64,000 nt of DNA from Phallusia mammillata (Eukaryota; Chordata; Ascidiacea; Phlebobranchia; Ascidiidae): NCBI GenBank assembly GCA_003260075.1, contig QLIY01000092.1, positions 19,336 to 83,335 on the forward strand. The letters are read 5' to 3'. Shown piece by piece: positions 31,651 to 46,100 of the stretch; position 1 is the first letter of the stretch; every line of letters begins with the position of its first letter. The position numbers and the translations under genes were made by a program. The notes beneath the pieces are model-generated. The model was not told the DNA's origin. It ran no database searches and worked only from the letters and a program-made list of their open reading frames with translations.

Positions 31651-34600
31651 TTTGGCTCAACTTTTTTAAGTCGTCAAAATCACCGCTAAATGTTTTATTT
31701 GGATTTGTTTTATGATTTTAGATTGCTTGAGGTCGCATCTGTACCTAATTACTGTCGAAATCGGATATTTTAACATTATGTACAAATTTGTTTAAAATTA
31801 GGTTGCAATTTTAATACAGAGATAATCTACTAGTTAAAATGGCTCAGGTGGCTTTAAATAAACAGAAACATTGGCACTTGCGAAACAATACAAAAGTAAA
31901 AATATGTATGTTGCTTGTTAAGAATCTAAAAACGTAAATTTATTTTTTGTGGACAAGATAGCGACCTTATTAAAAACTCATCGGTCACCAATTTCTTTTT
32001 AAACAAAATCAAGCATATTTTCATCAAAACGTTACCAAGAGTCGCAGTAATTACCATCATTTTGTTAAGTCTTCCCTATTCAAACCATCTGACGCAACCG
32101 GCCTGGTCAGTGGACCGTACGGGCCCTGTAATTCCGCGATTAGACTCCTTAATCTCCAGCACCTGGCTGTTGATCAACGGTAAAAGTAATATTGCCACAA
32201 AAAAGCGCCGTTTCATGCTGCTTCGTTTTGCTTTTTAGTCCGATTGTTAGTCATTAAAGTGACGTAACAATGCCCGTTGTGACGTTTTCCCACGCAGGAA
32301 TCAGTGAATGGAATTTAGTGTTCCCAGATTTTAATCTCCTTTAAACCGTTGGTGGTATATTTGGGAAACCGTCTGCGAAAGGTAAATGGCAATTTTCGGA
32401 TTCGGTTTCAACTCGTTTTAAACATTTTAATCACGTTTTACGAAAATGAGCTCCCAGTAAAGCATTTTTTTTATTACTCGTTGCTGGGGGCAACGTTTTT
32501 CGTGGTAATTACGCAATTTCAGTATTTTTGCATTTTGAAAGCATTGAAAGAAATTTACTGGCTTTGGTGGTAAATAAACAAAAAAATGTAATAGTTGTGA
32601 TATAAGAGGTATGTTTAAAATTAGGAGGCTTATTTTATGTACAAAATTTGCCAATTAATGGTAAATAATTATTAAAAAGACTTTGTTTCAATGCTTGTTA
32701 AAACGCTTTAATAAAAGATACTATCATGGGTACCTGGGTTCTGTATATTCACCTTAATTTACAAGCGATATAATACAAAAACAACTCACGCACAGAAAAC
32801 AATTTTGGATCCAATCATATGATCAAATTTTAAGTGCATAAAAATAGCTGCATGATTTTACCATATGAGCGCAGCGCGAGTGTCCGTAAGGAGGGGCGCC
32901 GGCCATTAAAATAATTAACCCACTCTGAAATGCGACACCTGTCCTAGCATCAAAGAGCCCATCCTTATCTTATCTTTTACAACAATGTTTATCGAAAAAC
33001 AGGCCCCTTCCCGCTATGGCTCTCAGAACTCGATCAAAATTAACGAGGACCTATTTTCGACCGAATTACGAACGTTCTGGCCTTATGCAGGTGCATGATG
33101 CGTTGACAAACCCTAATTAATGGGTTGAGGAGTCAGTTATTTTGATGTAAAATCTGATAAATCCTCTAGTGTAGGGCAAAGTGCTGTTTTTGCGATGCTC
33201 TTTTTTGTGCCTATTATTTGCAGCAGTCAAGCGAAAACCGAACGCTTTTTTGGTTTTGTCTGGAATGAGTTGATCACTATTGATCTCGAAGTTCCTCAAA
33301 AACAAAGCATGGCGTGTTCAAAAAGCTGTCTTAAATCTTTAAAAAGAATTTTGTTGAAGTCATTACTCAAAAAAGCCTAATTGTCTTGTTTTCGATTTTT
33401 CAGACACTTACAATGCTTATAAAAGCGACATGCATTCGTTTTGAAAAACAATAAAATACAGCGAGTGGTTTAGTGTTTTCACTTCGCAATTTCCTGCATT
33501 ACTGACCCTGAAATGTCGCAGTATTTTCTTTATTTGCAAGGAGATTTCACCAATAAAGAAAGATTTACTAAACCTAATTGTCATGTAAATAGGAAATAAA
33601 ATAGCTTTGTGCGTCATGTTTTCATAATACCAGCAGGTCTACGTATTCCAGTTTTCAAGCTATTACGTGAGTTTCAATTATGTGTTTTTTGTCAGCCAAA
33701 GTCGCATTAAATCGGAAACGAAAAAATCCACCCATATAGACGCCATTTCCATCGTTTATCATATCATAATGTCATAATGGGACTCCCGCATCGCTGCACA
33801 TGTTTAGAGAACCGTGACGACCGGTTTTCAATTAGTTTTCTGCATTTTTACACGTGATTTGAGTTGTTTACGGTCGGATTTAAGGTTATTAGGCAAACGA
33901 ATAAATGAACTTGACAAAAACTTGCCGAAATTCTTAAAATCTTTGTAATGCGTGGCTGCAGGTGTTTTAGTTTCTCACGCGTGGTAAAGCAACCAGTTTA
34001 AGGTAAAAAATATACGAATTTGTAATCTAAATATATTTGTGTGCGCCAAATAGCGCAAAAACCTCAAAATTCAAATTTCAATTGCAAGCTGGTGGTAATT
34101 AACGATCAGTCAAGGTCAAAGTCAACAGTTAAGTCCACTTGGCAAAAAGTTCAAATTTTCATTAAGCCAAGGCTCTTAACACTTTACAAAGACAAAAATC
34201 AATATAACAACGCTAAAAATAAGTCCCAAGCAAACGTAATTACAAAGCTGGGAGTTCTTAATTACTCACCTAACCCCTTGTCCCCCCAATATCCATTCGT
34301 GAAGTCATCTAAGTCGTTTATTGCGTTGTTCTAGAATACGAGGACAATCGAACAAACCGCGACGCTTCTTTTTCCACTAGTTGTCGAACACTTGACACCG
34401 CTCGAGTATTCCCTTGTGTGACGTCATAATTGAAATTCGAATAACTGTGTTTAGAACGCGAGACGAAGCACGAATTTCTGTTTCTAAAGTCATGTTATTG
34501 ATTGAATAAGGAAATTTTCTGACAATAAACTTTAGTAACTCATGAAAACCCAGCATAAGTCGCAGAAAGATTTCGGTTTTGTAAATATAGAAATAAGCTT

Positions 34601-36839
34601 GTGTGTCCAAGCTGTGATCTTGCTTGGGTATGTAGATGTGTCTATTCCTCAGCTCAAACTCCATTATCAGTATTTTATTCTTATTTAAAACAAGTAAGAA
34701 AACGACTTGGGACACATAATCAGAGGCACAACATTTTCAGTATAGTGTCTGCTATAGTTGCTAATATGGCCCAATCTGGACGTTATGGATAATCAACGCC
34801 TTTTAGGAGCTCGGCAAATTTTACAGCACCAATAATGTCTCTTCATTCTACCCGGAAAAAACAACGTTTCAGGCCAAACAACATTATCCAAATTGTTACG
34901 GAATTTTCGCGACAATCAAGGTTTGGGGGTGTGGGGGGTTCGCCCCTAGGGTAGACGGGTATATTTCTATTTTCGTTCCGTCAATTAAACGCAGCAGCAC
35001 ACCTGCGGAAACTAAGGGTCGACGCTGTTTTGAAATTACAGTCAACCCAGCGTGGAAAAACGAGTTGTTATGGAAACAGACGAGGTCAAAGTTCAATTAA
35101 TTGCCCCTCTAGCCCCGTACAATGGTCGCGCTCCATTTCGTGTCACTTGTCCGTGCATTCTAGAATGTCACGCGTGCTTGTGACGTCACAATGCGCTTTT
35201 CAGGTGCTTCTCGTCGAGGTATTGTTTCATTGGCTCATCGGGTTTCCATTTTCGATGACGTAACAATGCATGTTGTTCTGTAATCTACAGGTGCCGCGCG
35301 GTTTTCGCATAGTGACGTCATAGTACTTGTACGCTTTTTTGATTGTTGTAGATTTCGATTGTGGATTGAGTTACATTTGTTTTTTCCGCAACAACATTTT
35401 TCTGCGCTGGTGTAACGTTGATTAGATTGACCAATGCTTTTTTAAAATGTTTTGTACTTGTTATGAAATGCCTAAAAGGTAAAAAATTGTGTTTGGTTTT
35501 TTTGGGGTTATTTTTTAATTTTTTTGAATAGTTGACCACTCTTTTGATTAAAAAAATAAATAAACAAAACAAAAACGATAATGTATTACTCTCCAGCCTT
35601 TATTTCGTAAACGCAGTTTAAAATCGAAATTACAAAAGCATCGGGCCCATACATGTTAAATGTAGACAGCTGTAGACAGTGCACACTGTTTTGACCTTTG
35701 CAGTCTTATCAATGCGGCTGGTGACGAGACATTGGCCGCAATGATAAAGTTTATACCCTCCATGTTTTATTTCATGCAACATAGCTAAAAATTTCAGGCC
35801 CTACCAGCGCAGTGTGAGCCGAAATTCAAGTCGCGATTCCCTTATAACTGGCATCTAATTATAGCTCATTGCATTACGCACTACTTCTGGCCCCTGAAGC
35901 ATTGAAAAGTCGGCCCTCCACGCCAAATACATGTCATCAAACGGTTGTCATAGAGCCCTGGCCAAAAATGTCGGCCATTCACACGCCCGTCGGCCCTAAA
36001 ACCCGGCGTCTGGGCCAAAACCGACGCGTGCTTCACGCAAATCTGACGCCAAAGTCATTCTAAGGTCATTCTGCGTTAATTGCCACTTCCGATTGTCTGC
36101 CGTTGGGAGCGTGGGAGTTTTGAGCATGTGAAACCCGGAAGTCGTGCTACGTCCGCTTTTGATGGGAACTCTTGACGCATTTCTGAAAGAAAGTATTGTG
36201 TTTGTTTTTCTTGGTTTGTCACTTTAAAATGTTTGATTGTGTCATTTTTGGAAGGTTTGGATTTTGAGGTGGACGTTATATATTCTGATCAGAATAGGTG
36301 ATAAACAAAGTTTTTATTTCTAATCGTTTTGGTTGATGTTTTAAATTTATGGGTTGCTTTTCGAATTCCCATCGAATTTAGAGTGTTTCGTATGTGACTT
36401 CAGTAGGTAATTAAATTGTCAAAAATGAGAGATTTCAACGCGCAGCAACGAAAGCGGGTTTGCAAACAAGTTTGTGCAGTCAGACGTATCCAGTCTTCTG
36501 GATAATTTGCAAGCGATTAAGATGAACATGAAAACTATTTCAGGCAATTTCAGTTCTTGTTTGTAACCGACTACGGGCTTATGAAGTCGGTGAGTCTAAA
36601 AGGGAATTTTACAGAAGGATTTTACCTATGAAATTATTCCTAGCCAATATCAAGACATTTTGAAATTTGTTATGCTTCGTTTGTGTGTAGTGCCGCGAAC
36701 AATCGCTGATCAATTTTCTTTTGCTATTCGCGTTTATGACAATAGAAATAGAACTAATGAATCGCAAAACGGCATCTACTCCCCGTATCAATATTATTTC
36801 AGTGCGCATTGTGTGACCGAGGCCAATTAAAACCAGTTA
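31651..36839. other. Gene desert, part 2
   Basis: No supported exon. GC-richer patches occur at 32,870-32,960 (gcgcagcgcgag, ggggcgccggcc), 35,000-35,320 and 35,870-36,180, the last with three GTCGGCC words. TGACGTCA lies at 34419, 35181 and 35313. The rest is AT-rich. Confidence 0.55.
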
Positions 36840-37223
36840 CACAAAAACTAGCGTCGTCGCCTCAACGGAGCGTTGCTTTCAATTAAACGCATAGGAAAAC
36901 AAAACAGGCGCTGGAATATTTTGATAAACGGCGCGAGAAGAAAAGAAGGTCTTCGCGGGTCGAGCCTTCCTTCATCAATTAAACGTTCCGGCGCTTTTTG
37001 CTCGTTAATTCATAATCTGTTTACTCTCGTGCTATTCGCTGTATTAATACCTCCCCTCCACTTCGAACGCCCGCCGTTCCAAAACGTCCCACACAAAAAG
37101 CTTCTCGTTTATTTTTTCGCCGCTCCCGTCACGCTCGGGCGAGTTCGAATGGGCACGGCGCTTAATTACGCGCGGCGCGATTCGCGATGGCCTTTGTCTT
37201 GCCTGTCGAGGAATACCTAGATT

Positions 37224-37277
<54 letters not shown>

Positions 37278-37460
37278 ACCCGCCGCGAATCGCGATTGCT
37301 TCTCGAACCCGACGAACAATAGAGCGTCGGTCGCGCATGATTGGACGCACCTCTTCGTGTGTGTTTCCCCTGATAGTCCGACATTTGCTTGATTGCCGTC
37401 GGGTTTTTGGCTTTCAACGCTGTTTTCGAATTTCTCATTGTCCCCCTTTTTGTTCCCCGG
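36840..37460. promoter_or_regulatory. Large GC-rich island interrupted by 53 C
   Basis: A CpG-dense island with several TTAAT/ATTAA cores (tcaattaaacg twice, gcttaattacgcgcg). The run of 53 C (37225-37277) is flanked by a perfect 11-bp inverted repeat (37176-37186 and 37284-37294). Probably an enhancer or promoter with an unsequenced centre; function is inferred. Confidence 0.35.
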
Positions 37461-39880
37461 ATCAATCGGTTTTGTACTAGGACCTCCTACGCTGTTGTAA
37501 TGCGTGTTTGTTAGGTACGTTTACGTTGGATAGCAACAACAACTTTTTTTAATGATAATTAGAAATATGTTTAACTATGTAACATCATACACGGCCTGTC
37601 TATATGTTTCCCGACGAATATAACGGCCCAAATGGACGTAAAAAGCGACTTGCTTTATCTATCTTTTTTACGCGCTCCTTGTTTGCACCTTTTCATCAAT
37701 TTTTTATGCGACTCATGGTTTTAGTGGTTATAAACGGGTATAACTGATGTGGCATTTCATATCACTGATGATGGCAAAAGGGCTTCTTCGAGGGTTGTAA
37801 CGCAAACAATTTTTGTGTGTAGAAATTAGTGGGGAAAAAAGTAACTCTAAACTAATTGCAGAGACATTGTAGAATGCTATTTACCACATAAACTCGAAAC
37901 TCAAACCATTATCAAGCCCACCATGAAAGTCACAATGTGTTGTGTTGACTTAATGTTGATGCATCCGGTTAGACAATATTGTCACAGTGAAGTAGCCAAA
38001 TATTATGGCGCCATCAACTTGTCGAGGTTTTGATGATTTCATTGCGATTCAAACTGGAACAGGATTTGATGACATAAGTTTCGAAACGATTATTCGATCT
38101 GATTCATGTTCTGCTTCCCAAACGATAAACATTGTTATTGAAGTCCCCATTTCTATCAAAACCAAAGCCCCTTTGTTCTATTTATACGTTAAACACAGAT
38201 CGCCCCGTTTAGGCTAAAGAAAATTAGGAGCAAACTGACGTTATTTGAAAATGGATAGTGACGTGATTACTCGGGATTGTAACTTGTGACGTCATACAGT
38301 AACGTTGCGTTAAACAATCATTGCTCTGTGAATTTTAAATTGACCAGTCGCCCTTGGAAGCGTTTTTGTTATATTTTTGTTTGATGCTAGAACCTTTAAA
38401 TCGTAATATTTAGGCATACAACAAATGCTTTCAATTGTCGTCCGAAATTTGAACGAAAAATGCACATATTTTTAAGCATTCAATTTTATGAAAAACTTGC
38501 TTATAGAACCAATGATGCTGTAAAGAAATATATTTATCTTAGAATCTTAAGGATGAATGAATTAAAAATTTATCATAAACTTGAATCAATAAGTATAAGG
38601 CTCATTATATTATTTATCCACCAAGCAACGAGCTGGGTGATTTTAGTTTAAAGTATACAGGATTGTTCTCAAGCAATGCAAAAAAGCTTGCCCAGTGGTA
38701 AAATTCGAACCCTTTTACCTATTACAGTCACATGTGACAAAATGCCGTGAAAAAAATCTATTTTAATAGCATATTGATTACGCAAATTAATTTTATGACA
38801 TTACAACGACCGTCCTTGGAGATGTTTGTCTCACAATCGACTATTCTAATCACCCTCGCCACATTTTGTCAGATTATTTATGAGAGGTCTATTATTGGCG
38901 CGAAAATATGGGACCTCTATTTGTTTACGTCGTAAAATCCCCGATTGGGTGTTAATGTTACGACGGTTGTGGGTTCGATTACCACGAACCGATCGGGCTT
39001 GAATCGATCAAAACAACGCGAAATCTGGCGACCGACTGCAGCGATAAACTAAACGATTTAAAATCACCCGTATGTTAAATTGGCAATAAAACAAAATTGG
39101 ACGTTTGGCGATTTTTTCGTCTGCAGTGCAAATAGCACGTAGTCTTATCCTTGATTTTAGATTTACAACAATGTGTATTTCGCCTATCAACGAATAAGGT
39201 TGAAACTAGCTTAAACAATAATACCAAGTACTATTACATAGACCCACAAATTCTGGCATAAAAATCTTCTAAAACCTGAATTTCAAATCAGAAAAAGCCA
39301 TACTTACTGTTGCTTAATTCAGACCCCCCCCCCCCCTATCAACGAATAAGGTTGAAACTAGCTTAAACAATAATACCAAGTATTATTACATAGACCCACA
39401 AATTCTGGCATAAAAATCTTCTAAAACCCGATTTTCAAATCAGAAAAAGCCATACTTACTGTTGCTTAATTCAGAGCTCGGGGAATGAAATGACTTTTTG
39501 TGAGTGTTCGATTGACCGACTTAATGACATACAAAACACTTTTGTGACTCAATTCTTGTCATATTAATTGAAATTTTCGTTTGGCCGGCTCAGGGTAATG
39601 TAATGCTAAGACAAAACATGGTTTTTAAAAGTGAAAAACTAATACACTGGCAAGGTCCTAGAGAGTTGAGTACAAGGAGCTTGGTTTTAGACCCGCTGTG
39701 CATTTAAGATCCTACATTACGAAGTCAACTGTCATTATCCGCAAAAGGTATCTAATGTGGTTTTCAATTTGTTTTAAATGGAAGCATTACTTGAACTTTT
39801 GATCTTGCTGTTTTTAGTAGTAAACAAAAACTAAATACAACTCAATAGTTAAATGTACGTGGGCGGAACCTTTCCATGGG
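37461..39880. other. Gene desert, part 3
   Basis: No supported exon. TGACGTCA at 38287; a tRNA B-box-like word at about 38,968; duplicate pair 39185-39323 and 39337-39475 joined by 13 C (39324-39336). Confidence 0.55.
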
Positions 39881-40077
39881 CGAGATTATGAACATAAAAC
39901 TTGATTGAAAACGCGTTTGGCGCTAAAACAACAATCGTCTATTCCCAAACTCCCGAGCGATTGTTTTCATTCGATAACCGTCGTGTATGACGTCACAAAA
40001 CACTGTTTCTTATCGCGCTCGACGGCAAAAACCGAGGAGGCATCAAGCTTTAATTTAGCGGCGTCGCGCTGAGAGCG

Positions 40078-40131
<54 letters not shown>

Positions 40132-40740
40132 ACTTTGAAAGGAATTCGAATCGTGCGCGGACAATGGTTGTGGAATACTTTTGCCTCGGCACCAAACAGG
40201 ATGTCGAAAATGCTTTTGCGCCTATTGTTACGTAGGCAATGGGGCGTTGTGACGCATTAAAACAGCGCCGCGTAAATCGTGAAACATACCTAATTGCTTG
40301 GAAGTGTTTGCTTTAGCAAGCCTTTGATTTTTCGAACATCTCGGCGCCGTAGAAGCGCGATTGAGGTCTTCATTAATAACGCTGGGAAACCTTTTGCCCT
40401 CTAGAACATCACGCCATTGTGGGAAAACCTCACAGATTAACATCTCAAGATTTTACGTCGCCAGAAGGTATTAGGCTGGCGTTGGGGGAAAAGAGAGGAG
40501 GGGGGTCGCTCGATTAAAAATGCCAGACAATAGTTCTGTCGACCCGTGCGATACACTTATTTTCGAATATTAACGCGGTCACTGGGCATTTTGCGAATTG
40601 TGCAAACAAACTAAATGGAACGAAACAATTCGAGCCGTTCCATTTAGATGCTGAGGCGGGATTAGGGAGGCGACAATACAAGCGACACGTTTTTGAATTG
40701 AAATGCCGCGACTTTGCGACGGAAATCTCTTTGATCATTC
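39881..40740. promoter_or_regulatory. GC-rich island with a 54-C run
   Basis: CpG-rich, with TGACGTCA at 39988 and the 54-C run 40078-40131. No coding potential beyond frames created by the C run itself. Candidate regulatory island. Confidence 0.3.
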
Positions 40741-41116
40741 TAGAGATTTAATGTGTTTATTAAAATACCTCACCTGAATCGCGAATTCAATTGTGACCTA
40801 ATAATGCAATTTCTTCCTACGCCTTTATGTGTAATATTCTTGGTTGCCCTTCCCAATAACCTATCCCCGAAAGTAATTTAGTGTGGATTATTTTTTTATC
40901 AATATTTATTTGAAACGCGTGGGTTTGTGTTGTTTAGTTATTTCGGATGAGCCGATCCGTAAATTTAAGCAGTAAATCTGCATCCGTAAACTTTGGGCTA
41001 CCCTATGTGGAATTATTTAGCTTTAACGTAATTCGAGGGCATATGTCGGTGCTTATTGCTTACCGGGTGGTCTTCATAATAATGTTTAATGAATAAATGG
41101 TTTTCTGTTTATTGCA

Positions 41117-41280
41117 AAGGTTTTCAACTTGGGCTAAATCATCCCCAAGGGGTTAATTTAACATAGTTAGGTAAATGTTAGTAAGCAAACCTTTTTTGAG
41201 CATGCGTGTTCAAGAGTCTTAAACCCCAACTTTTTCTTCATAATCTATCAAGGGGTTAAAAAGGTCAAAATGTTAGCTTA
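41117..41280. mobile_element. Possible hAT-type MITE fragment
   Basis: caaaggttttcaacttggg resembles a hAT terminal sequence, followed by ccccaaggggtta and, further on, caaggggttaaaaagg. The opposite end was not found. Confidence 0.3.
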
Positions 41281-42061
41281 TTATTACAAAGCAGTTGTGC
41301 AATAATGTCGTAATGGTCATAACTGTTTGTTTGACGTAGTTACATAATATCAGAAAGGTTTCAAACTCGTCACAAGAAAATTAAATTGTGAAATATATTC
41401 TTCTGGAAATCCAATTGTTTTGAACAGTTTTCATACGAATAGTTTATTTTGTAGCAACACCTACAAAATTTTGCAAAAATGAATTTTTAATTCGTTTGCC
41501 ATAAAACGTCCATTCCCACGCTATGGCTTCCATTTCTCCTTCAAGTGCTTCTAGAACGAATTAAATTCGCCTGCTAAGTCACTGTGACGTAATAATCAAG
41601 GTTATTGGCAAACAGACGTTTCAAGATTAACAATCGATCATACAATTAAAAGTTTCCTTCCGTCAACAGCGGGCTGCCGTAAATTTAACTCCAGCTCATT
41701 AGTTTAACAGATGTGCCTCCTTTGTCCCGAAACCTTCTTTTCATCGATTTTTTATTTTTACAATTTTCGCTTTGATCATTCGAAATACGAGGAGATTGTT
41801 TGATGTTGCCATGGTTATTCATTCACTTTCTGTGACAAAACAATTCACATCACAAAATGTAGAAAATTTGGTAACGCAAAACTAGCACCTATATAGTAAC
41901 GTTGATTTTGTTGTTTGTTGGTTTATTAAAACATTGTACTTTAAAACGTAAGAAATAGCAACTGGGATGTCACATTGAAGCTAAGTAGTTGGAAAACGGG
42001 AAGAATTGTTTTGGTTTTTATGAAGTCACAAGTTGCAATTGTGAAGTCAGGCGGAAGTTTG

Positions 42062-42235
42062 AATTGAGTTGAGTTTATTTCGGATGGTGAAAGACAACAT
42101 AGCGGCACAATTGCACTGAACAATCACCAAGCCGGAAATAGCTGCGCAACGTTAAGACGTTATTGAGCGCAAAAAGTGGAGGGCACAATTGGTGGATCAT
42201 AATTAAACCCGCAGCTACACCGTATTATGAAGATT
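42062..42235. repeat. Third copy of the dispersed repeat seen at 6.9-7.2 kb
   Basis: It shares gttgagtttatttc, tagcggcac, actgaacaatcac-aagcc and gcagctacaccgtattat in the same order. More complete at its right end than the copy at 6,881. Confidence 0.6.
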
Positions 42236-42759
42236 AAACCAAAAACATTGGCAATCTTAAAAAAACGTTAGTATGAAAAAAACAGCTTCTGGATATTGCG
42301 AACAACAAAGTAGAAATTCGACGATTCAGGAATTTCATGTGTTTTGTTGAAAATCTGTCAACGGTGGCAAAATTAAAGTCCGCTGACTGCTGGCAGTCAT
42401 TAGTCGGGCAAAAGGCGCGAACAGACCCGGTGATATTGATTTTCATGGCAAGTGACTTTATGCTGATGCGATTGCAATGAGCCGATGTCAAAATTACGAA
42501 GGTCACCTTTGGTTCCCAGCGCGATTGAGTTGGGTTCGCGAACGAGCTTCGTCCGATCACCCGTTATTTTTTTTGCAAGCTTTAAAAATAAATAAAAATA
42601 TCTTGCAAGCGACTTTTATGGTTGACTGCACAAAGCTTGTTTGAGCAACCCGCTTTATTCGTATCGTATATGGAAACCTAATGTTTTATTGGTTCAATTT
42701 AAAGTCAACGCGACTTCGATTGTATTTCCCAAGACGCAAAAAACATGATTTAAACGACT

Positions 42760-43100
42760 TCACTCTAACGACAGAACCTTCAGTTTTTTCACCGTTCCGA
42801 TTCATTTCTATCTCCGCTTAAGCTCCCCTGTCTCTCTCGTTAGAGAAGAGCTCTCTCTCTTTTAAGCTCCCTCGCCGCCCCGGATCTAGGCGTCTTAATG
42901 CCCCTACGGTTGGCTGCCGAATTGTTGGGCCTGGGCGAAATTAATGACTGGCGATAATAAGCAGACTTTTTTCCCTGTCTTGTGCGACGATCGCTGTGTT
43001 CTAGAGAGAAATATTTCGCCCGTCTTGCTGAAATTAGCTCAGCGTGGCGTTTTAGAGCATCATGCTGCTGAATTTCGTCCAGTCGCCTCCAATTAGTTTG
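42760..43100. promoter_or_regulatory. GC-rich island with CT-rich tract
   Basis: A CT-rich stretch (gagctctctctcttttaag) and CpG-rich DNA with gaaattaatgactgg. Nothing coding. Regulatory role is inferred from composition and from its spacing like the other islands. Confidence 0.25.
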
Positions 43101-46100
43101 TTTTAAGCGACAGTGGATATTTTAGTTTTATGATTTATAGTTTAAGACAGTTTTAATGTGCACATCATACAGGCTCGTGTAATTAATAATTAAGTGCGTA
43201 TGTTTCATTTTCGATGAATAATTCATTTCTAATTAATGTACATCACGTGTGCTCTCTGTAGTTGGGATGATTTTTGTTTATTTACTTCAATTTTGGGGGT
43301 TAGAGGAGCGGTCTAGCAAAATTGGAGCAGGCAATTTTGGGTTCTCTTTATTCTGTAGCAAGCAAGGCAGTAACGATTACTTCAAGCACCTAATAGCGTA
43401 ATTGAGGTCAAACATAGGTCACTGCGAAATTCGTGAGCTCAACCCGGAAAAGAAAAAGTTTTAAAGTCAGGTGTAGCCACTGTGACGTCATAAAGTTTGT
43501 TAAATTAGTTTAGGCTTATTTATCATAAAAGTCAATTCTAATACACATTTTATCAAGGTATTAAGATATTGAACGGAAAAATGCAGCAAATTTAAAAATA
43601 AACCTTAAGTATGCCATTGTGATGTCACAATTGCACAGACAAAGAGTCTGCAATTTCTACGGTCTACAAACTATGGCGTGACAAAAGCAGCGCTCGTCTG
43701 ATTAAGCATGTGAAGAAACGATTCAAAATTGAATTCAAAGTCATTTTGCTCTAGTACAACGGTGTAAATAACAAAATTTATGCTATTATAAGCGAACAAT
43801 CAAATTTCGTACTTGAATAAGCATGTTTTGTGTATTTGTGTGATTTGGTAATTCGTACTTCTGGAGAATTTATTATGTAAGTGTAGCAAAACGGAAGAAA
43901 ACATTCGCATGATTACAATACATGTCAAAATGTCCTTAGTTTTTTCGAAACTACAAACGTGTTGCAAAAGCTGGCGTTTAGTTAAGAAAAGGTACATACG
44001 GATACCCTAAGGTGCAATTTGAAAATGTGTCAAAAGACGTAGAGAGTTTAAACAGCGAATTTATAAACTCTGTTTTTATCATTGTGACGTCAAACACAAT
44101 TACGTGCAACATAAAGCATGTTCTAAAAGCGGCCAATTAGTTGCCTTTAAAACCAAAATGTCGCATATGCGAGTAGCCTGTGTGGCAAAGAAACAGCCAG
44201 GAAAGAAAATTAGTGCTGTGTTTCGACTTGAAAGGCTTGAAATTCCCATTGGGTTTATTTTGCCTTCTGCCGACAACTCTGTCATACGGAGTCGTCTAAC
44301 CGTGACGGGATGCGCCAATTAAGCGTCGGGGGGCAGCGATGCGTTACGTGAATTTCCGCTGATGTTGAAAGATCGCGAATGTCTTTGCGCTTCGTAAACT
44401 TTAAAGACCTAATGAGTCTCAAAAGTAACATTCATTATACCCACCCACTCTTTTAATATTTTTGACGCCAATTTTACACGTAACAAGAATTTGTGTGTGA
44501 CGTCATAATAGCATTACGTTACCACCTAATTTTCACCGATCATTTTTTTGACAGCAAATTACACTTTTTAAACATAAAAAATGGTTTGACCTTAACTAAA
44601 AAATCCCCTATATTGACTTAGTTTCGGAAATGCACTTTTTAACTTGAAAATAAATTTATCTACATGTTTGTTTAGAGCCCTCAAATTGACTTGAACATTT
44701 TATATTATTTCTTTTATTCCAGCAGCTTGGCATTTAGTTTGACCCCCCCCCCATATTGACTTAGTTTCGGAAATGCACTTTTTAACTTGAAAATAAATTT
44801 TATCTACATGTTTGTTTAGACCCCTCAAATTGACTTCAACATTTTATATTATTTCTTTTATTCCAGTAACTTGGCATTTAGTTTGTTTTCCAGCGTACAG
44901 GGACTTTGTAATTGTGATTGATTTTTTACATTACAGTACTTTCTGTAATTCGATTTCAGCACACTTTTAGCTGGTTAATTAACATTCTTTTCCAATTAAC
45001 TGTCAGCTTTTAATTACTCCTCCCCTCTACAGTCGTTTGAACTTTCCAAATTCGTTTTTCACCATTTTTATGTTTGCTGTTAATTTTGGACTGGCATTAA
45101 ATTAGGTAAATATTGAGTGTCAGTAAATTGACTTCTCCAACGTAAAGTCAAATCCCTTTCGTCAAGAGTAATTGCTTTTTTAATGACCCTGCTTTCCACA
45201 GTCGCTTGTCTGATTTTAAAAGCCTCCATGGGGTGCGTTATTTTCACAACCGTTGGTGCGGACGTATTTTTACGATCTTTGTGATTAAACGTTTCAAGCA
45301 ATAAGGCTTTTGTCTGTTTTCTATCGCAAATGTCGTCCTAAAGATTGATTAGTTGGCGGTGTTGAAACTGTTTGCCTTCGGAAAATGTTAAATTGCGTTG
45401 CCTTAAACGATTTAAGTAAATCGTATACCATACAGTAGTAAAACAAAATATATTTACATTTTTTTTTTAATTTTCTGACGGGACCCTTTCTTAAAGGAGT
45501 AGAATATTGTTTATGCACTTGTTTTTTGTGCCCAACGCTGGCCAGTTTCTGTTTTTTGGGCAATAAAACGTGGTTTAAACTTTGTAAAATGTACAGAAGT
45601 AATAAACAGGCTCTTACAGTTGCTCCCTGTAAAATTTTGCTTCCAAAACTACAATAACAACAACAACACAAAAAGGTGCAACATAATTTGTACTATCAGC
45701 ATCATTTAGTATCTACCGCATTATAAAAATCAATCAACATTTTTGGCATTAATAAAAACGGAATTGGCATTTAAAAGAACATCCGGAAAGGAGAGGGGGT
45801 GAAATTATTTTTTAATCATCCAAAATACCTTTAACCTTTCTGGTGATAAACTCAACCTCGTTACAACGCATTGGGATTCCATCTGCAATGCGTTGTTTAC
45901 AGATCATTTACGGCAAAATGGATCGATGTTTCGAGTTTATTGCCTTGTACTGATGAATTATTAGCTGAACTGTGTCGGACATTCAATGGAAAATCAATGG
46001 AAAGGTGTTTAAGAGAACATGGCTTGGGTAGTACATGTATATTTAATTTGTAGATCCGCCATTTTAAACAATGTAATTTATGTGTTTTTGTTGTTAAAAA

